A program made the translations under genes and the position numbers. A model generated the notes under the pieces. The model worked only from the letters and a program-made list of their open reading frames with translations, was not told the origin of the DNA and did not search any database. DNA of 64,000 nucleotides from JAGLOK01 sp963676355 (GTDB lineage Bacteria; Bacillota; Clostridia; Christensenellales; UMGS416). The stretch lies in NCBI GenBank assembly GCA_963676355.1, contig OY781093.1, positions 1,488,001 through 1,552,000 of the forward strand, given 5' to 3'. Numbering within the stretch: the stretch's first letter is position 1; every line of letters begins with the position of its first letter. Positions 26,677-34,305 of this stretch are shown here, in pieces.

Positions 26677-27333
26677 ATGGAATATAAATCATGTAAAAGC
26701 ACATTTAATAATATAGATGAAAATAAAAAGAAAAACATATTAGATGTTTCTATAAAAGAATTTTCAAGCTGTGGATTTAATAGCGCGAATATAAATGACA
26801 TTGCACAAAAATCAGGTGTAAGTGTCGGCGCAATGTATAAGTACTTTGAAAATAAGCGCGCACTGTATCTTACGTGTGTTGAGTGGGCGATGTCTCATTT
26901 GAATGAAAAAATCAGCAAAGTGCTACAAGAATGCGATGACATTATAGAAATGTTTGAAAAGATAATAAGATTGATTCAAAACAACAGAAAAGAAAACGAA
27001 CAGTTTACAAAGCTATATTATGAGATGGCAACAGAAAGCAATGCGGAATATGCAATGCTTATTTCAAGCCAAATAGAGGGAATTACCTCAAACTTATATG
27101 CAGCATATATCGAAAAGGCTAAAAAAGACGGAAAAATAAGAAAAGATATCGATTCGAGGTATTTTGCTTTCTTTATTGATAACATATTAATGATGCTTCA
27201 GTTTTCATACAGCTGTGAGTATTATAAGGATAGAATGAAGATATACACTTATGGCATCGCACTGGATGATGATGAAAAGTTAGTTGAGCAAATCATGCTG
27301 TTTATAAAAGGTGCATTGATGTGCGAACAATAA
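26677..27333 (+). CDS. TetR/AcrR-family transcriptional regulator
   Basis: A 218-residue repressor-type regulator. The N-terminal helix-turn-helix is clear: FSSCGFNSANINDIAQKSG, then VSVGAMYKYFENKRALYL, ending with the usual Y-x-Y-F-x-x-K recognition segment near residues 46-51. The C-terminal ligand-binding helical domain is unrelated to any specific group I know. TGGAGA lies before the ATG. It is divergent from the aminotransferase-aldolase-kinase-symporter operon with a perfect palindrome between them, so it most likely represses that operon in the absence of its ligand. Sugar operons are more often under LacI, GntR or DeoR control, so a TetR regulator points to an unusual, perhaps more hydrophobic or amino, effector. 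Confidence 0.9.
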   Translation: MEYKSCKSTFNNIDENKKKNILDVSIKEFSSCGFNSANINDIAQKSGVSVGAMYKYFENKRALYLTCVEWAMSHLNEKISKVLQECDDIIEMFEKIIRLIQNNRKENEQFTKLYYEMATESNAEYAMLISSQIEGITSNLYAAYIEKAKKDGKIRKDIDSRYFAFFIDNILMMLQFSYSCEYYKDRMKIYTYGIALDDDEKLVEQIMLFIKGALMCEQ

Positions 27334-27337
27334 TCAG

Positions 27338-28582
27338 TTATACGATTAACCCGAACGAACCTAATTCATTTTTATAGAGTTCCTCTGTTGCAAGGGCTAT
27401 CTTTGTTACACTGAAATTTTCACCTTCAGGATAGATATACAATGTATCATTTGAGGTGTTGATATCAACACAGTCGCCATACTTTCCAAGATAGTTGTAT
27501 TCTATATGACATGAATACGTGGATGCGACACTTGTTTTAATGTCATAGGGTGCATCATTATATACACCACTAAGGTGGAATCCATTCATATCATGGAAAA
27601 GCTTAGCTTTTCCCAAGTTAATAAACCGCTTTGCATTTGGAAGACTGTCTACACGCACATCGCACTTTAGCTTGTATGTCCCGCTTTTAACTTCAGCCTT
27701 CACATTTTCACGTTCCCATTCATACCAATCAGGGATGTGTGCAAACTCCGTTGTTCCATCATCGCCAGATAGTCTGCTGTATACATCCATTGTCCAAGTT
27801 TTTTTGCATGCTTTGCATTCGAGTTTGTTAAGGAGTGAAGACATTTTATATTCTGTTTTGCAATTAGGGCACTGATATAAAACTTTGTGCAAGCCTTCAG
27901 CTCTTTTGGGATAGTCTATTTTAATTTCATTGTCAACCTGCCATTTAAAGTCGTCATATTGAAATTCTTCTTTTATAGCTTGGTTTATATTCTCTGTGCT
28001 CGATTTTTTTACTTCATCTGCGGTAAAAAGACATTTCATGATGCTTTCGGTGCGATTGCCTCGCGGCGTAAGATTCCAGAAAGGGGAGTTTATGTGATGC
28101 CCATGATGGATTATAGTTACAACAGGCACGTTAAAGAGCTTTGCAAGCTTACCCAGAGAATCGGGAAGAACAGCATTTGTGCCGCAAAGGCTGTATCTTG
28201 CCTCGGGATATATTACGGCAATATCTTTGTTATCTATCACTTTTTTTAGATGCCTTATGATAGTAAAATCCTTGGTGAATTTCCTTTTGCAAATGCAACC
28301 TACAGCGCGCAAGAGCCATTCTCTGCCTATGAAGCCGTCAATTGCGACGATGCTGTTTGTTCTGTATGGATGGGTAGCTTTTGTGACTACCTTAAAGTCG
28401 TGAAAAGCATTGTGATTTACAAATAGAATATACGGTGGCTTAATGTCTTCCATATTAACTTTTGTGATTATAGACTTCTGTTTTTTAACAGCGGGGAAGG
28501 ATAAAAGGCGTATCAAAAGCCGAAGCTTCTGCCTTTGCGGAGGCTTTTTCATGTCAAATCTTTTAAAGTCTTTTTGGGACAT
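27338..28582 (-). CDS. PlsC-like acyltransferase with zinc-ribbon and extra C-terminal domain
   Basis: The N-terminal half resembles lysophospholipid/glycerolipid acyltransferases: the catalytic HxxxxD is NHNAFHDF, followed by IYPEARYSL, the phosphate-binding EGTR-equivalent with Ala in place of Gly and Arg retained. After it (about residue 235 onward) comes a four-cysteine zinc ribbon with CPNC and CKAC, then a beta-rich C-terminal domain of about 130 residues. Normal PlsC proteins are 200-260 residues, so about 150 residues are extra. No transmembrane helix is obvious. The open frame continues three codons upstream to a GTG; I chose the ATG spaced 6 bases from GAGTG, but the start is uncertain. 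The gene is convergent with tetR, four bases away. The substrate is unknown. Confidence 0.75.
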   Translation of the reverse strand: MSQKDFKRFDMKKPPQRQKLRLLIRLLSFPAVKKQKSIITKVNMEDIKPPYILFVNHNAFHDFKVVTKATHPYRTNSIVAIDGFIGREWLLRAVGCICKRKFTKDFTIIRHLKKVIDNKDIAVIYPEARYSLCGTNAVLPDSLGKLAKLFNVPVVTIIHHGHHINSPFWNLTPRGNRTESIMKCLFTADEVKKSSTENINQAIKEEFQYDDFKWQVDNEIKIDYPKRAEGLHKVLYQCPNCKTEYKMSSLLNKLECKACKKTWTMDVYSRLSGDDGTTEFAHIPDWYEWERENVKAEVKSGTYKLKCDVRVDSLPNAKRFINLGKAKLFHDMNGFHLSGVYNDAPYDIKTSVASTYSCHIEYNYLGKYGDCVDINTSNDTLYIYPEGENFSVTKIALATEELYKNELGSFGLIV

Positions 28583-28768
28583 CTTTTTCACTCAATATAC
28601 CTGCCTTTTTGTGTATCATTTTAAGTTACTTTATCAAGGTGAAAAAAGCAAATGATTTTTCCAATATGCTGTATTAGTAGATGCTTTTATAAGATAAGAG
28701 AGCAAATTTTAACACATGACAATTTTTTGTTTTACTTATTTTAAGTTTGCGTGTAAAATCAAACCCTA

Positions 28769-30178
28769 ATGAATAAGACGAACAGACAAAAAACTCGCTA
28801 TATAAACCTTGCTTTGGGATTTGTTATTTTCATAGCATTTTTATTATTGCTTCCAAAAGATATTTTCTTATTTGAGGCAAGAGTCGCACTTGCGACACTC
28901 ATATTAATGATTTATTGGTGGATCACAAGGCCTGTGCACATAGCGGTTACGGCACTTTTGCCTATTATAGCTAATAGCTTGTTTGCAGTAGTCCCTATGG
29001 CTAATGTTCTTTCAAATTACGCTTCACAGATTGTGGTATTACTTTTGGGCGCAAACATTCTTACGCTTACATGGAAGACCACAGGGCTTGACAGACGCAT
29101 TGCGCTCAAGTCACTTGGTGTGATTGGCACATCGATTAAAAAACAATTGATTGTGTGGTTTTTGCTGTCGGTTTTGCTGTCGGCTGTTCTCCCGAATGCG
29201 GTGGTGGCTGCGGCACTGTGTCCTATAGCATACGCTATGGTGGCCTATCTGGGAGATGATGGCGCAAAGCATAAAAAAATCCTTAACATGATCCTTCTTA
29301 TGATAGTGTGGGGAGCGGGATTAGGAGGCTTTGGAACGCCATTGGGTGGAGCAATGAACCTTGTTGCAATTACGCACATCGAAAGCTTTACAGGGCAGGA
29401 ATTCATGTTTATAAAGTGGACCTTGTTGATGCTTCCATATCTTGCGCTTTTATCACTTGCGATTGTAATATACATCATTTTTTCCAAGCAAGAAATAAAA
29501 ACTTTGCCTGGCTCACATGATTATTTCATTAACAGCTATAAAGAGATGGGCAGGACAACAAAGTCACAAAAGATTGCTTTTATTCTGTTTTTAATACCGG
29601 TGGTGCTTTCTTTTGCGCGTCCTTTTTACTCAGCATATTTGCCGGAGTTTAAGCCTTTTTTCGCATTCTTACTGTTTGGATTTATAGCGCTTTTGGTAAA
29701 CGGAGAAAAAGGCGAGAGGCTTATAACTTTTACTTATGCTCAAAAGCATATAAACTGGGGGCTTATGATTCTCTTTTCAGGAGGGCTTGCAATAGGCAAT
29801 GTGCTGATTGCAACGGGAGTGTTGGAGAGCATATCAAAGCTTATAGCGACATCAGACATTGTAGGCGTATTGCCAATAATTCTTGTGATAGTTGCTTTTT
29901 CGATGTTTTTATCCAATACGTCAAGCAACACCGCGGCGGTTGCTGTCGCTGTGCCGCTTGTGATCGGTATAGTGTCGGTTATAAGCGATGTACCGCTTAA
30001 ATATGTATACTTAACGGCAGCCGCGTGCAATTGCGCATTCTTGCTGCCAACATCTATAAGGGCTATCCCGGTGGGATATGGACTGGACACAAAGTTTATG
30101 CTAAAGAAAGGAATGGCGGGGGTAATAATTACCTTCCTAGTTATAGCCATATATGGCTATATATCTGTTATAATATAG
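28769..30178 (+). CDS. DASS/SLC13-family sodium:anion symporter
   Basis: Membrane transporter of the divalent anion:sodium symporter family, 469 residues with 11-13 predicted helices. Both halves carry SNT-like re-entrant motifs: GTPLGGAMNLVAITHIESF near residue 190 and SNTSSNTAAVAVAVPL near residue 385. Family members carry dicarboxylates, citrate, sulfate or related anions. The gene ends two bases before a TusA sulfur-carrier gene and is near a second TusA operon, so a sulfur oxyanion or organosulfonate substrate is plausible; this is inference from context. The ribosome site before the ATG is weak. Upstream is the divergent acyltransferase gene. Confidence 0.85.
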   Translation: MNKTNRQKTRYINLALGFVIFIAFLLLLPKDIFLFEARVALATLILMIYWWITRPVHIAVTALLPIIANSLFAVVPMANVLSNYASQIVVLLLGANILTLTWKTTGLDRRIALKSLGVIGTSIKKQLIVWFLLSVLLSAVLPNAVVAAALCPIAYAMVAYLGDDGAKHKKILNMILLMIVWGAGLGGFGTPLGGAMNLVAITHIESFTGQEFMFIKWTLLMLPYLALLSLAIVIYIIFSKQEIKTLPGSHDYFINSYKEMGRTTKSQKIAFILFLIPVVLSFARPFYSAYLPEFKPFFAFLLFGFIALLVNGEKGERLITFTYAQKHINWGLMILFSGGLAIGNVLIATGVLESISKLIATSDIVGVLPIILVIVAFSMFLSNTSSNTAAVAVAVPLVIGIVSVISDVPLKYVYLTAAACNCAFLLPTSIRAIPVGYGLDTKFMLKKGMAGVIITFLVIAIYGYISVII

Positions 30179-30180
30179 TT

Positions 30181-30411
30181 ATGGAAAAAGATATTAAGAT
30201 AATTGATTGCTTTGGGGATATATGCCCAATCCCAATCTTAAAGATAGAGCAGGAGCTTTCTCACATGAAAAGTGGGGATTCATTTATGATTGTGGTGGAC
30301 CACAGTTGCACGATTGAGGCAATCAGAAACAAATACTACGATAAAATACATGATGTGAAAATTGAGGAGGTTATGAACGGTGTGTGGGAGGTTGTTTTTA
30401 CTATAAAGTAA
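30181..30411 (+). CDS. TusA-family sulfur carrier, coupled to the DASS symporter
   Basis: Small (76-residue) persulfide carrier. The TusA signature CFGDICPIPILKIEQEL contains the active Cys in CPxP, and a second cysteine occurs in VDHSCTIEAI. Both cysteines are also present in the other TusA of this island. A longer open reading extends back into the symporter gene, but it runs through that gene in another frame; the ATG used here falls just after the symporter stop and gives the correct TusA length. No separate ribosome site is evident, so translation is probably coupled to the symporter. It is convergent with the LysR gene. TusA proteins relay sulfur between rhodaneses, cysteine desulfurases and acceptors. 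Confidence 0.87.
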   Translation: MEKDIKIIDCFGDICPIPILKIEQELSHMKSGDSFMIVVDHSCTIEAIRNKYYDKIHDVKIEEVMNGVWEVVFTIK

Positions 30412-30418
30412 TTTCGCT

Positions 30419-31315
30419 TCAGCAAAAACTTGCTTCGCCGTTTTCCTTAAACCATTCTAAAAATGTTTCCACATGTTCAGTGTGGAGCTTTTTGTATAAC
30501 AAAAATATGTCTAAATTTATATCAAGGCCTGAGATTTTAACTTCCTTGAACTGCTTTTTGTATAGTTCCTCTTTGACTGAGATGTAGGGGAGAAACGCCA
30601 TGCCGTAGCCACTGCTTATCATCATTTTGGCGCCGACAATTCCTTCAACGCGAAGGTTGCAGTTGAGATTGTTTCTGGGAATTCCCAAGTTTTCAAGCTT
30701 CTTAAAAATGATTTCATTGATGTCTGTTTTGCCTGTGAGTGTGATAAGGCATATGTCTGCAAGCCCTTGAAGGGATATTGAATCTGGATGATCTGAGTTA
30801 TTAGGGGCAGCCAGTATTATTTTGTTAAAACCCGCTCTTTGACACAAAACGCCATCATATCCGTTTGGAGTTTCCATATAGGAAAACCCGACATCACATA
30901 TATTGTTTGCAACATTTTGAAGTATAACGTAGGAGGGATTGCTTGAAAGCTCATATTTATGCAATTGATATTTATTATTGGCTTTAATCATGGTGCAGGG
31001 AAGAGCATAGTCTGCAAGTGAAGAGGGAGCTTCTATCTTAATTATAATGTTTTTCTTTGATTCGCTTTCAATCTCTTCCATCATATGGTCATATGTTCGC
31101 AGGATGTTGTCTGCAAATTTATATACAATTTTTCCGTCAGGAGTAAGCTGTACGCCTTTATTTGAGCGAATAAGCAGCTTCTTTTTAAAATCTGTTTCAA
31201 GTCTTTGAATTTGTTGGGACAGAGCGGATTGTGAAAGGTGCACACTTTTTGCGACAGAGCTAATATTGCCTGCCTTGGCTATCATATAAAAATATTTTAA
31301 AGATTCTATATTCAA
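30419..31315 (-). CDS. LysR-family transcriptional regulator of the sulfur island
   Basis: A LysR-type regulator of about 299 residues. The N-terminal winged HTH is FYMIAKAGNISSVAKSVHLS followed by QSALSQQIQRLE, and the C-terminal half is the periplasmic-binding-like effector domain. The open frame continues 25 codons upstream to an ATG, but those residues do not fit the family and lack a ribosome site. I place the start at a TTG immediately before NIESLKYFY, preceded by GGGTG; this is less certain than the body. It is divergent from the yeeE-tusA operon, with a TTAA-rich palindrome between, so it probably controls it in response to a sulfur compound or O-acetylserine-like signal. It is convergent with the DASS-tusA pair. 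Confidence 0.87.
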   Translation of the reverse strand: MNIESLKYFYMIAKAGNISSVAKSVHLSQSALSQQIQRLETDFKKKLLIRSNKGVQLTPDGKIVYKFADNILRTYDHMMEEIESESKKNIIIKIEAPSSLADYALPCTMIKANNKYQLHKYELSSNPSYVILQNVANNICDVGFSYMETPNGYDGVLCQRAGFNKIILAAPNNSDHPDSISLQGLADICLITLTGKTDINEIIFKKLENLGIPRNNLNCNLRVEGIVGAKMMISSGYGMAFLPYISVKEELYKKQFKEVKISGLDINLDIFLLYKKLHTEHVETFLEWFKENGEASFC

Positions 31316-31447
31316 GATACACCCAAATTCATAGTCTCTGTTATGTTCGATATTAATGGATATTATAGCACCAAAGCCTGCTATTAACAAATCTAATACA
31401 GTATAAGAAAACAGATTGATAGATTTTTAACAAAGTATGATAAAATA

Positions 31448-31476
31448 TTGACGAACAAGTGTTAAATTATTAACAA
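31448..31476 (+). promoter_or_regulatory. Candidate promoter and LysR operator before the yeeE-tusA operon
   Basis: TTGACG (31448-31453) is a good -35 and TAACAA 17 bases on is a weak -10. Within the spacer and -10, TGTTAA-ATTA-TTAACA forms a perfect 6-bp inverted repeat (31460-31475) that would place a bound regulator on the promoter. Confidence 0.45.
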
Positions 31477-31496
31477 ACAATCAAAGAGGTGTAAAC

Positions 31497-32204
31497 ATGT
31501 CAGAAAGCACAATCAGAACTTCTTCCAGAGCTTCAAGCAGAAAACGCAAAAAAAGAATGAATCAGATACCCATAGCATTGGGACTTATTGTGATTATTGT
31601 TGTAATAGGTGTTCTATTGACTCTGAGAGGCGAGAACCTTGGACTATATTGGATGACGGGTTTGGCTTTTGGTTTTATCCTGCAGCGTGCACGTTTTTGC
31701 TTCACTGCATCAATGCGCGATCCATACCTTACAGGTTCAACAACTGTAACGCGTGCAGTGCTTATAGCGTTTGCTATAACTTCAATCGCATTTACTGCAA
31801 TTAAATACGGAGCGTTTTTAAAAGGGATGCCAATTCCAGGGCAGAGCTATGTAGCTCCGATATCAATTGCAACAGGCATAGGAGCATTTATGTTTGGTGT
31901 GGGAATGGTAATCGCCGGCGGATGTGCTTCGGGAACTTTGATGAGAATCGGAGAAGGCTTCTGGATGCAGCTTCTATCGCTTTTCTTCTTTGTGGTGGGC
32001 TCGCTTTGGGGAGCGCATGACTATGGATGGTGGTATCGCAACTTTATAGTAAGCGGCAAGAGAGTGTTCCTTCCGGATGTGTTTACAAAATTGTTTAACT
32101 CAACATCATTTGGCTGGTTTGGCGGCCTTATGTGTAACCTTCTTATAATAGCAGTGATTTATGTGCTGGCGCATAAATGGGAAAATCGAAAAAAAGAGGA
32201 TTAA
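31497..32204 (+). CDS. YeeE/YedE-family thiosulfate/sulfur transporter, N-terminal half
   Basis: First half of a split TsuA-like channel. The protein has a basic, Ser/Arg-rich cytoplasmic start and about six helices. It carries two of the conserved cysteines of the family: Cys68 in QRARFCFTASMRD and Cys143 in AGGCASGTLMRIGEG. In E. coli YeeE (TsuA) and its Spirochaeta homologue, one polypeptide of about 330-350 residues carries three conserved cysteines that relay thiosulfate by short-lived S-S interactions. Here the equivalent is divided into this 235-residue part and a second gene after tusA. GAGGTG precedes the ATG. It is first in a six-gene operon of sulfur functions. Confidence 0.9.
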   Translation: MSESTIRTSSRASSRKRKKRMNQIPIALGLIVIIVVIGVLLTLRGENLGLYWMTGLAFGFILQRARFCFTASMRDPYLTGSTTVTRAVLIAFAITSIAFTAIKYGAFLKGMPIPGQSYVAPISIATGIGAFMFGVGMVIAGGCASGTLMRIGEGFWMQLLSLFFFVVGSLWGAHDYGWWYRNFIVSGKRVFLPDVFTKLFNSTSFGWFGGLMCNLLIIAVIYVLAHKWENRKKED

Positions 32205-32245
32205 AATTATCCTTTTTAAAAATAACTTAATCGGAGGAAATTAAA

Positions 32246-32473
32246 ATGAGTAAAGAAGTAGTATTGGATTGCTTGGGCGAGGCTTGCCCTGTGCCACTTA
32301 TCAAAGCAGAAAAAGAATTGGAAAAACTTGAATCAGGCGATGTTCTTATCGTTCAGATCGACCACAGCTGTGCAATGAAAAATGTTCCGGAATGGGCACG
32401 CAAAAAGGGACATGAAGTGGAGCTTGAAGAAGTGGACGACGGCGAATGGGAATGCATCATAGAAAAAGCATAA
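32246..32473 (+). CDS. TusA-family sulfur carrier between the YeeE halves
   Basis: A 75-residue protein with the TusA CPxP motif (LDCLGEACPVPLIKAEKEL, active Cys14 or so) and a second cysteine in IDHSCAMKNV. The fold is a compact beta-alpha-beta-alpha unit, and the surface is acidic. TusA is the established intracellular acceptor for YeeE/TsuA-imported thiosulfate sulfur, and its position between the two halves of the transporter supports a direct hand-off. It is similar to the other TusA gene of the island but differs at many positions, so they are separate paralogues. CGGAGGAAA is a strong ribosome site. A small hairpin (AGGAT/ATCCT then T-rich) precedes the gene and may adjust expression relative to the upstream transporter half. 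Confidence 0.92.
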   Translation: MSKEVVLDCLGEACPVPLIKAEKELEKLESGDVLIVQIDHSCAMKNVPEWARKKGHEVELEEVDDGEWECIIEKA

Positions 32474-32508
32474 CTAAAAGGTAATAAGACTTATTTGAGG
32501 TGAGAAAC

Positions 32509-33057
32509 TTGAAGAAATTTTTTGACAAAATAAAACAGAATGAGTTCTACAAGATATGGTTTAAAAAAGCATTACCATATGTTGCAGGAGCAGTGCTTTT
32601 GTCAGTGTTCCAGATTGTGACTTTTACGACAACAGGCAATCCCTGGGGTGTTTCGGGTATATTTGCAAACTGGGGCGCATGGCTTTTTGAAGCTGTTGGC
32701 GGCTCGGTTGACAAATGGTTTTACTTTTCTTCACCCGGCGCGCAGGCAACTCTTGATGCAGGCTTTTTAAGCCATGCACCAACGTGGAGAAACATAGGGA
32801 TAATATTTGGTGCGCTTTTTGCTGCACTTATGGCTTCAGGTTTCAAATTAAAGAAAATTAAGTCATTTAAGCAAGTTGCTGCTGCAACATTGGGCGGCCT
32901 TCTCATGGGATATGGAGCAAGAATTGCATTTGGATGCAATATTGGCGCTCTGTTTTCAGGAATTGCTTCCTTGTCGCTTTCAGGCTGGGTATTTGCCCTG
33001 TTCATGTTTGGCGGCGCTGTGGTCGGCAGCAAACTTTTAGTTAAATACTTTATGTAA
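32509..33057 (+). CDS. YeeE/YedE-family thiosulfate/sulfur transporter, C-terminal half
   Basis: Second half of the split channel, about 182 residues with roughly four helices. It carries the third conserved cysteine of the family in GARIAFGCNIGALFSGIASLS (Cys143). The longer reading starts at a GTG inside the GAGGTGAG ribosome site; I use the TTG five bases after that site. With the first half it would rebuild a complete YeeE/YedE unit; the two proteins presumably form a heteromer. The divided arrangement matches the two-component DUF395 type (PmpA/PmpB-like) known in some bacteria. The next gene, a thioredoxin-reductase-like flavoprotein, starts 11 bases downstream. Confidence 0.88.
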   Translation: MKKFFDKIKQNEFYKIWFKKALPYVAGAVLLSVFQIVTFTTTGNPWGVSGIFANWGAWLFEAVGGSVDKWFYFSSPGAQATLDAGFLSHAPTWRNIGIIFGALFAALMASGFKLKKIKSFKQVAAATLGGLLMGYGARIAFGCNIGALFSGIASLSLSGWVFALFMFGGAVVGSKLLVKYFM

Positions 33058-33068
33058 AGGACTTTATT

Positions 33069-34301
33069 ATGGCTAGAGAAAAAAAAGTAGAACAATATGA
33101 TGTCGTTATTGTCGGCGGAGGAGCTTCAGGGCTTACAGCCGGAATATACTGCGGAAGAGCTAAACTTAAAACACTTATAGTTGAGCAGGCTTTGGTGGGC
33201 GGCATTGCAACTAATACAAATGACATTGAAAATTATCCGGGATTTCCGGAAGGAATATCAGGAATTGACCTTATGAACCTTTTTAAAGAGCAGGCAAAAA
33301 GATTCGGAGTGAAATTCAAGCTCACAAATGTGAAAACTGTGGATTTTTCAGGCGATATAAAAATCCTTGAAACATTCAGAAACAGATATGAAGCAAAATC
33401 TGTGATAATCGCAAATGGATCAAAGCCAAGGGTTTTGGGCATTGACAGCGAAGAACAGTTCATTGGAAAAGGAATCGCTTTTTGCGCCACATGCGACGCA
33501 GCTGCAAATACGGGCAAAGAAGTTGTTGTTATAGGCTCAGGCGATGCGGCAATAGAAGAAGGAATGTTCCTTACTAAGTTTGCCAGCAAAGTTACAGTTT
33601 CCGTGCTTCATGATGAAGGCGTTATGGACTGCAACGAGATTGCAAAAGCGGCAGCTCTTGCAAACCCTAAGATGGAATTTAAGTGGAATACAGTGGTTGA
33701 TGAATATATCGGCGGCGAAGAGCTTGAAGCTGTAAACCTAAAAAATCTTAAAACAGGCGAAATAGAGCGTATAGACTGCGCCACATGCTTCTTATTTATA
33801 GGATTTGTGCCGAACACAAATATATACAAGGACATAGTTAAAATGACTGACCGCGGATATGTTATAACTGATGAGGAAATGCGCACTAATATTCCGGGCG
33901 TGTTTGCAGCAGGCGATGTTCGCGACAGATTCCTAAGACAGGTTGCAACTTGTGTAGGTGACGCGGCTACAGCAGGTGTTATGGCTGAAAAGTATATCGC
34001 AGAAAGCGAAATATTTGAACATCAGATCATGATGGGCGACGGCATTGCATATGTATATGACGCGGTAAACAAAGACCAAAGAGAGTTTTTGTCTGTCATT
34101 GAAGAGATAGAAGCACTTTATGAAAACCATGGTTGTCATAAGGTGGACACATATAAATCAAAAGGCTTGGCAGCGCGCCTAGGATGTGAAGACTGCCCGG
34201 CTGTTGTCATCATAAAAGACGGCAAAATATATGAGACGTTGTCTGAAGATGAGCTCAGCAAAGAAGAAATCATTGCTGCCATAAAAGCTTCAAAGGAGTA
34301 A
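33069..34301 (+). CDS. Thioredoxin reductase-like flavoprotein with C-terminal thioredoxin-fold-like extension
   Basis: NAD(P)H-dependent FAD disulfide reductase. The FAD site is GGGASGLTAGIY near residue 17, the redox-active pair is CATC (Cys139/Cys142), the NAD(P)H site GSGDAA near 157 and the second FAD motif AAGDVRDRFLRQ near 277. Residues 1-310 match thioredoxin reductase. A further 90 residues follow that look like a thioredoxin/glutaredoxin-like domain without a classic N-terminal CxxC, but with CEDC just before a PAVVII strand where thioredoxins carry the cis-Pro. Such a fusion could pass electrons internally. In this operon it would supply reducing power to release sulfide from TusA persulfide or to regenerate thiols. 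It lies four bases before the first rhodanese gene. Confidence 0.86.
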   Translation: MAREKKVEQYDVVIVGGGASGLTAGIYCGRAKLKTLIVEQALVGGIATNTNDIENYPGFPEGISGIDLMNLFKEQAKRFGVKFKLTNVKTVDFSGDIKILETFRNRYEAKSVIIANGSKPRVLGIDSEEQFIGKGIAFCATCDAAANTGKEVVVIGSGDAAIEEGMFLTKFASKVTVSVLHDEGVMDCNEIAKAAALANPKMEFKWNTVVDEYIGGEELEAVNLKNLKTGEIERIDCATCFLFIGFVPNTNIYKDIVKMTDRGYVITDEEMRTNIPGVFAAGDVRDRFLRQVATCVGDAATAGVMAEKYIAESEIFEHQIMMGDGIAYVYDAVNKDQREFLSVIEEIEALYENHGCHKVDTYKSKGLAARLGCEDCPAVVIIKDGKIYETLSEDELSKEEIIAAIKASKE

Positions 34302-34305
34302 TATC

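Noticed and set aside
30025..30411. Long version of the TusA protein starting inside the symporter gene
   Set aside because: The first 52 codons are a shadow frame of the symporter; TusA homology begins right after the ATG at 30181.
32721..33095. Antisense frame of 124 codons opposite the second YeeE half
   Set aside because: Pro/Ala-rich shadow of a membrane protein gene; no start signal and no family features.
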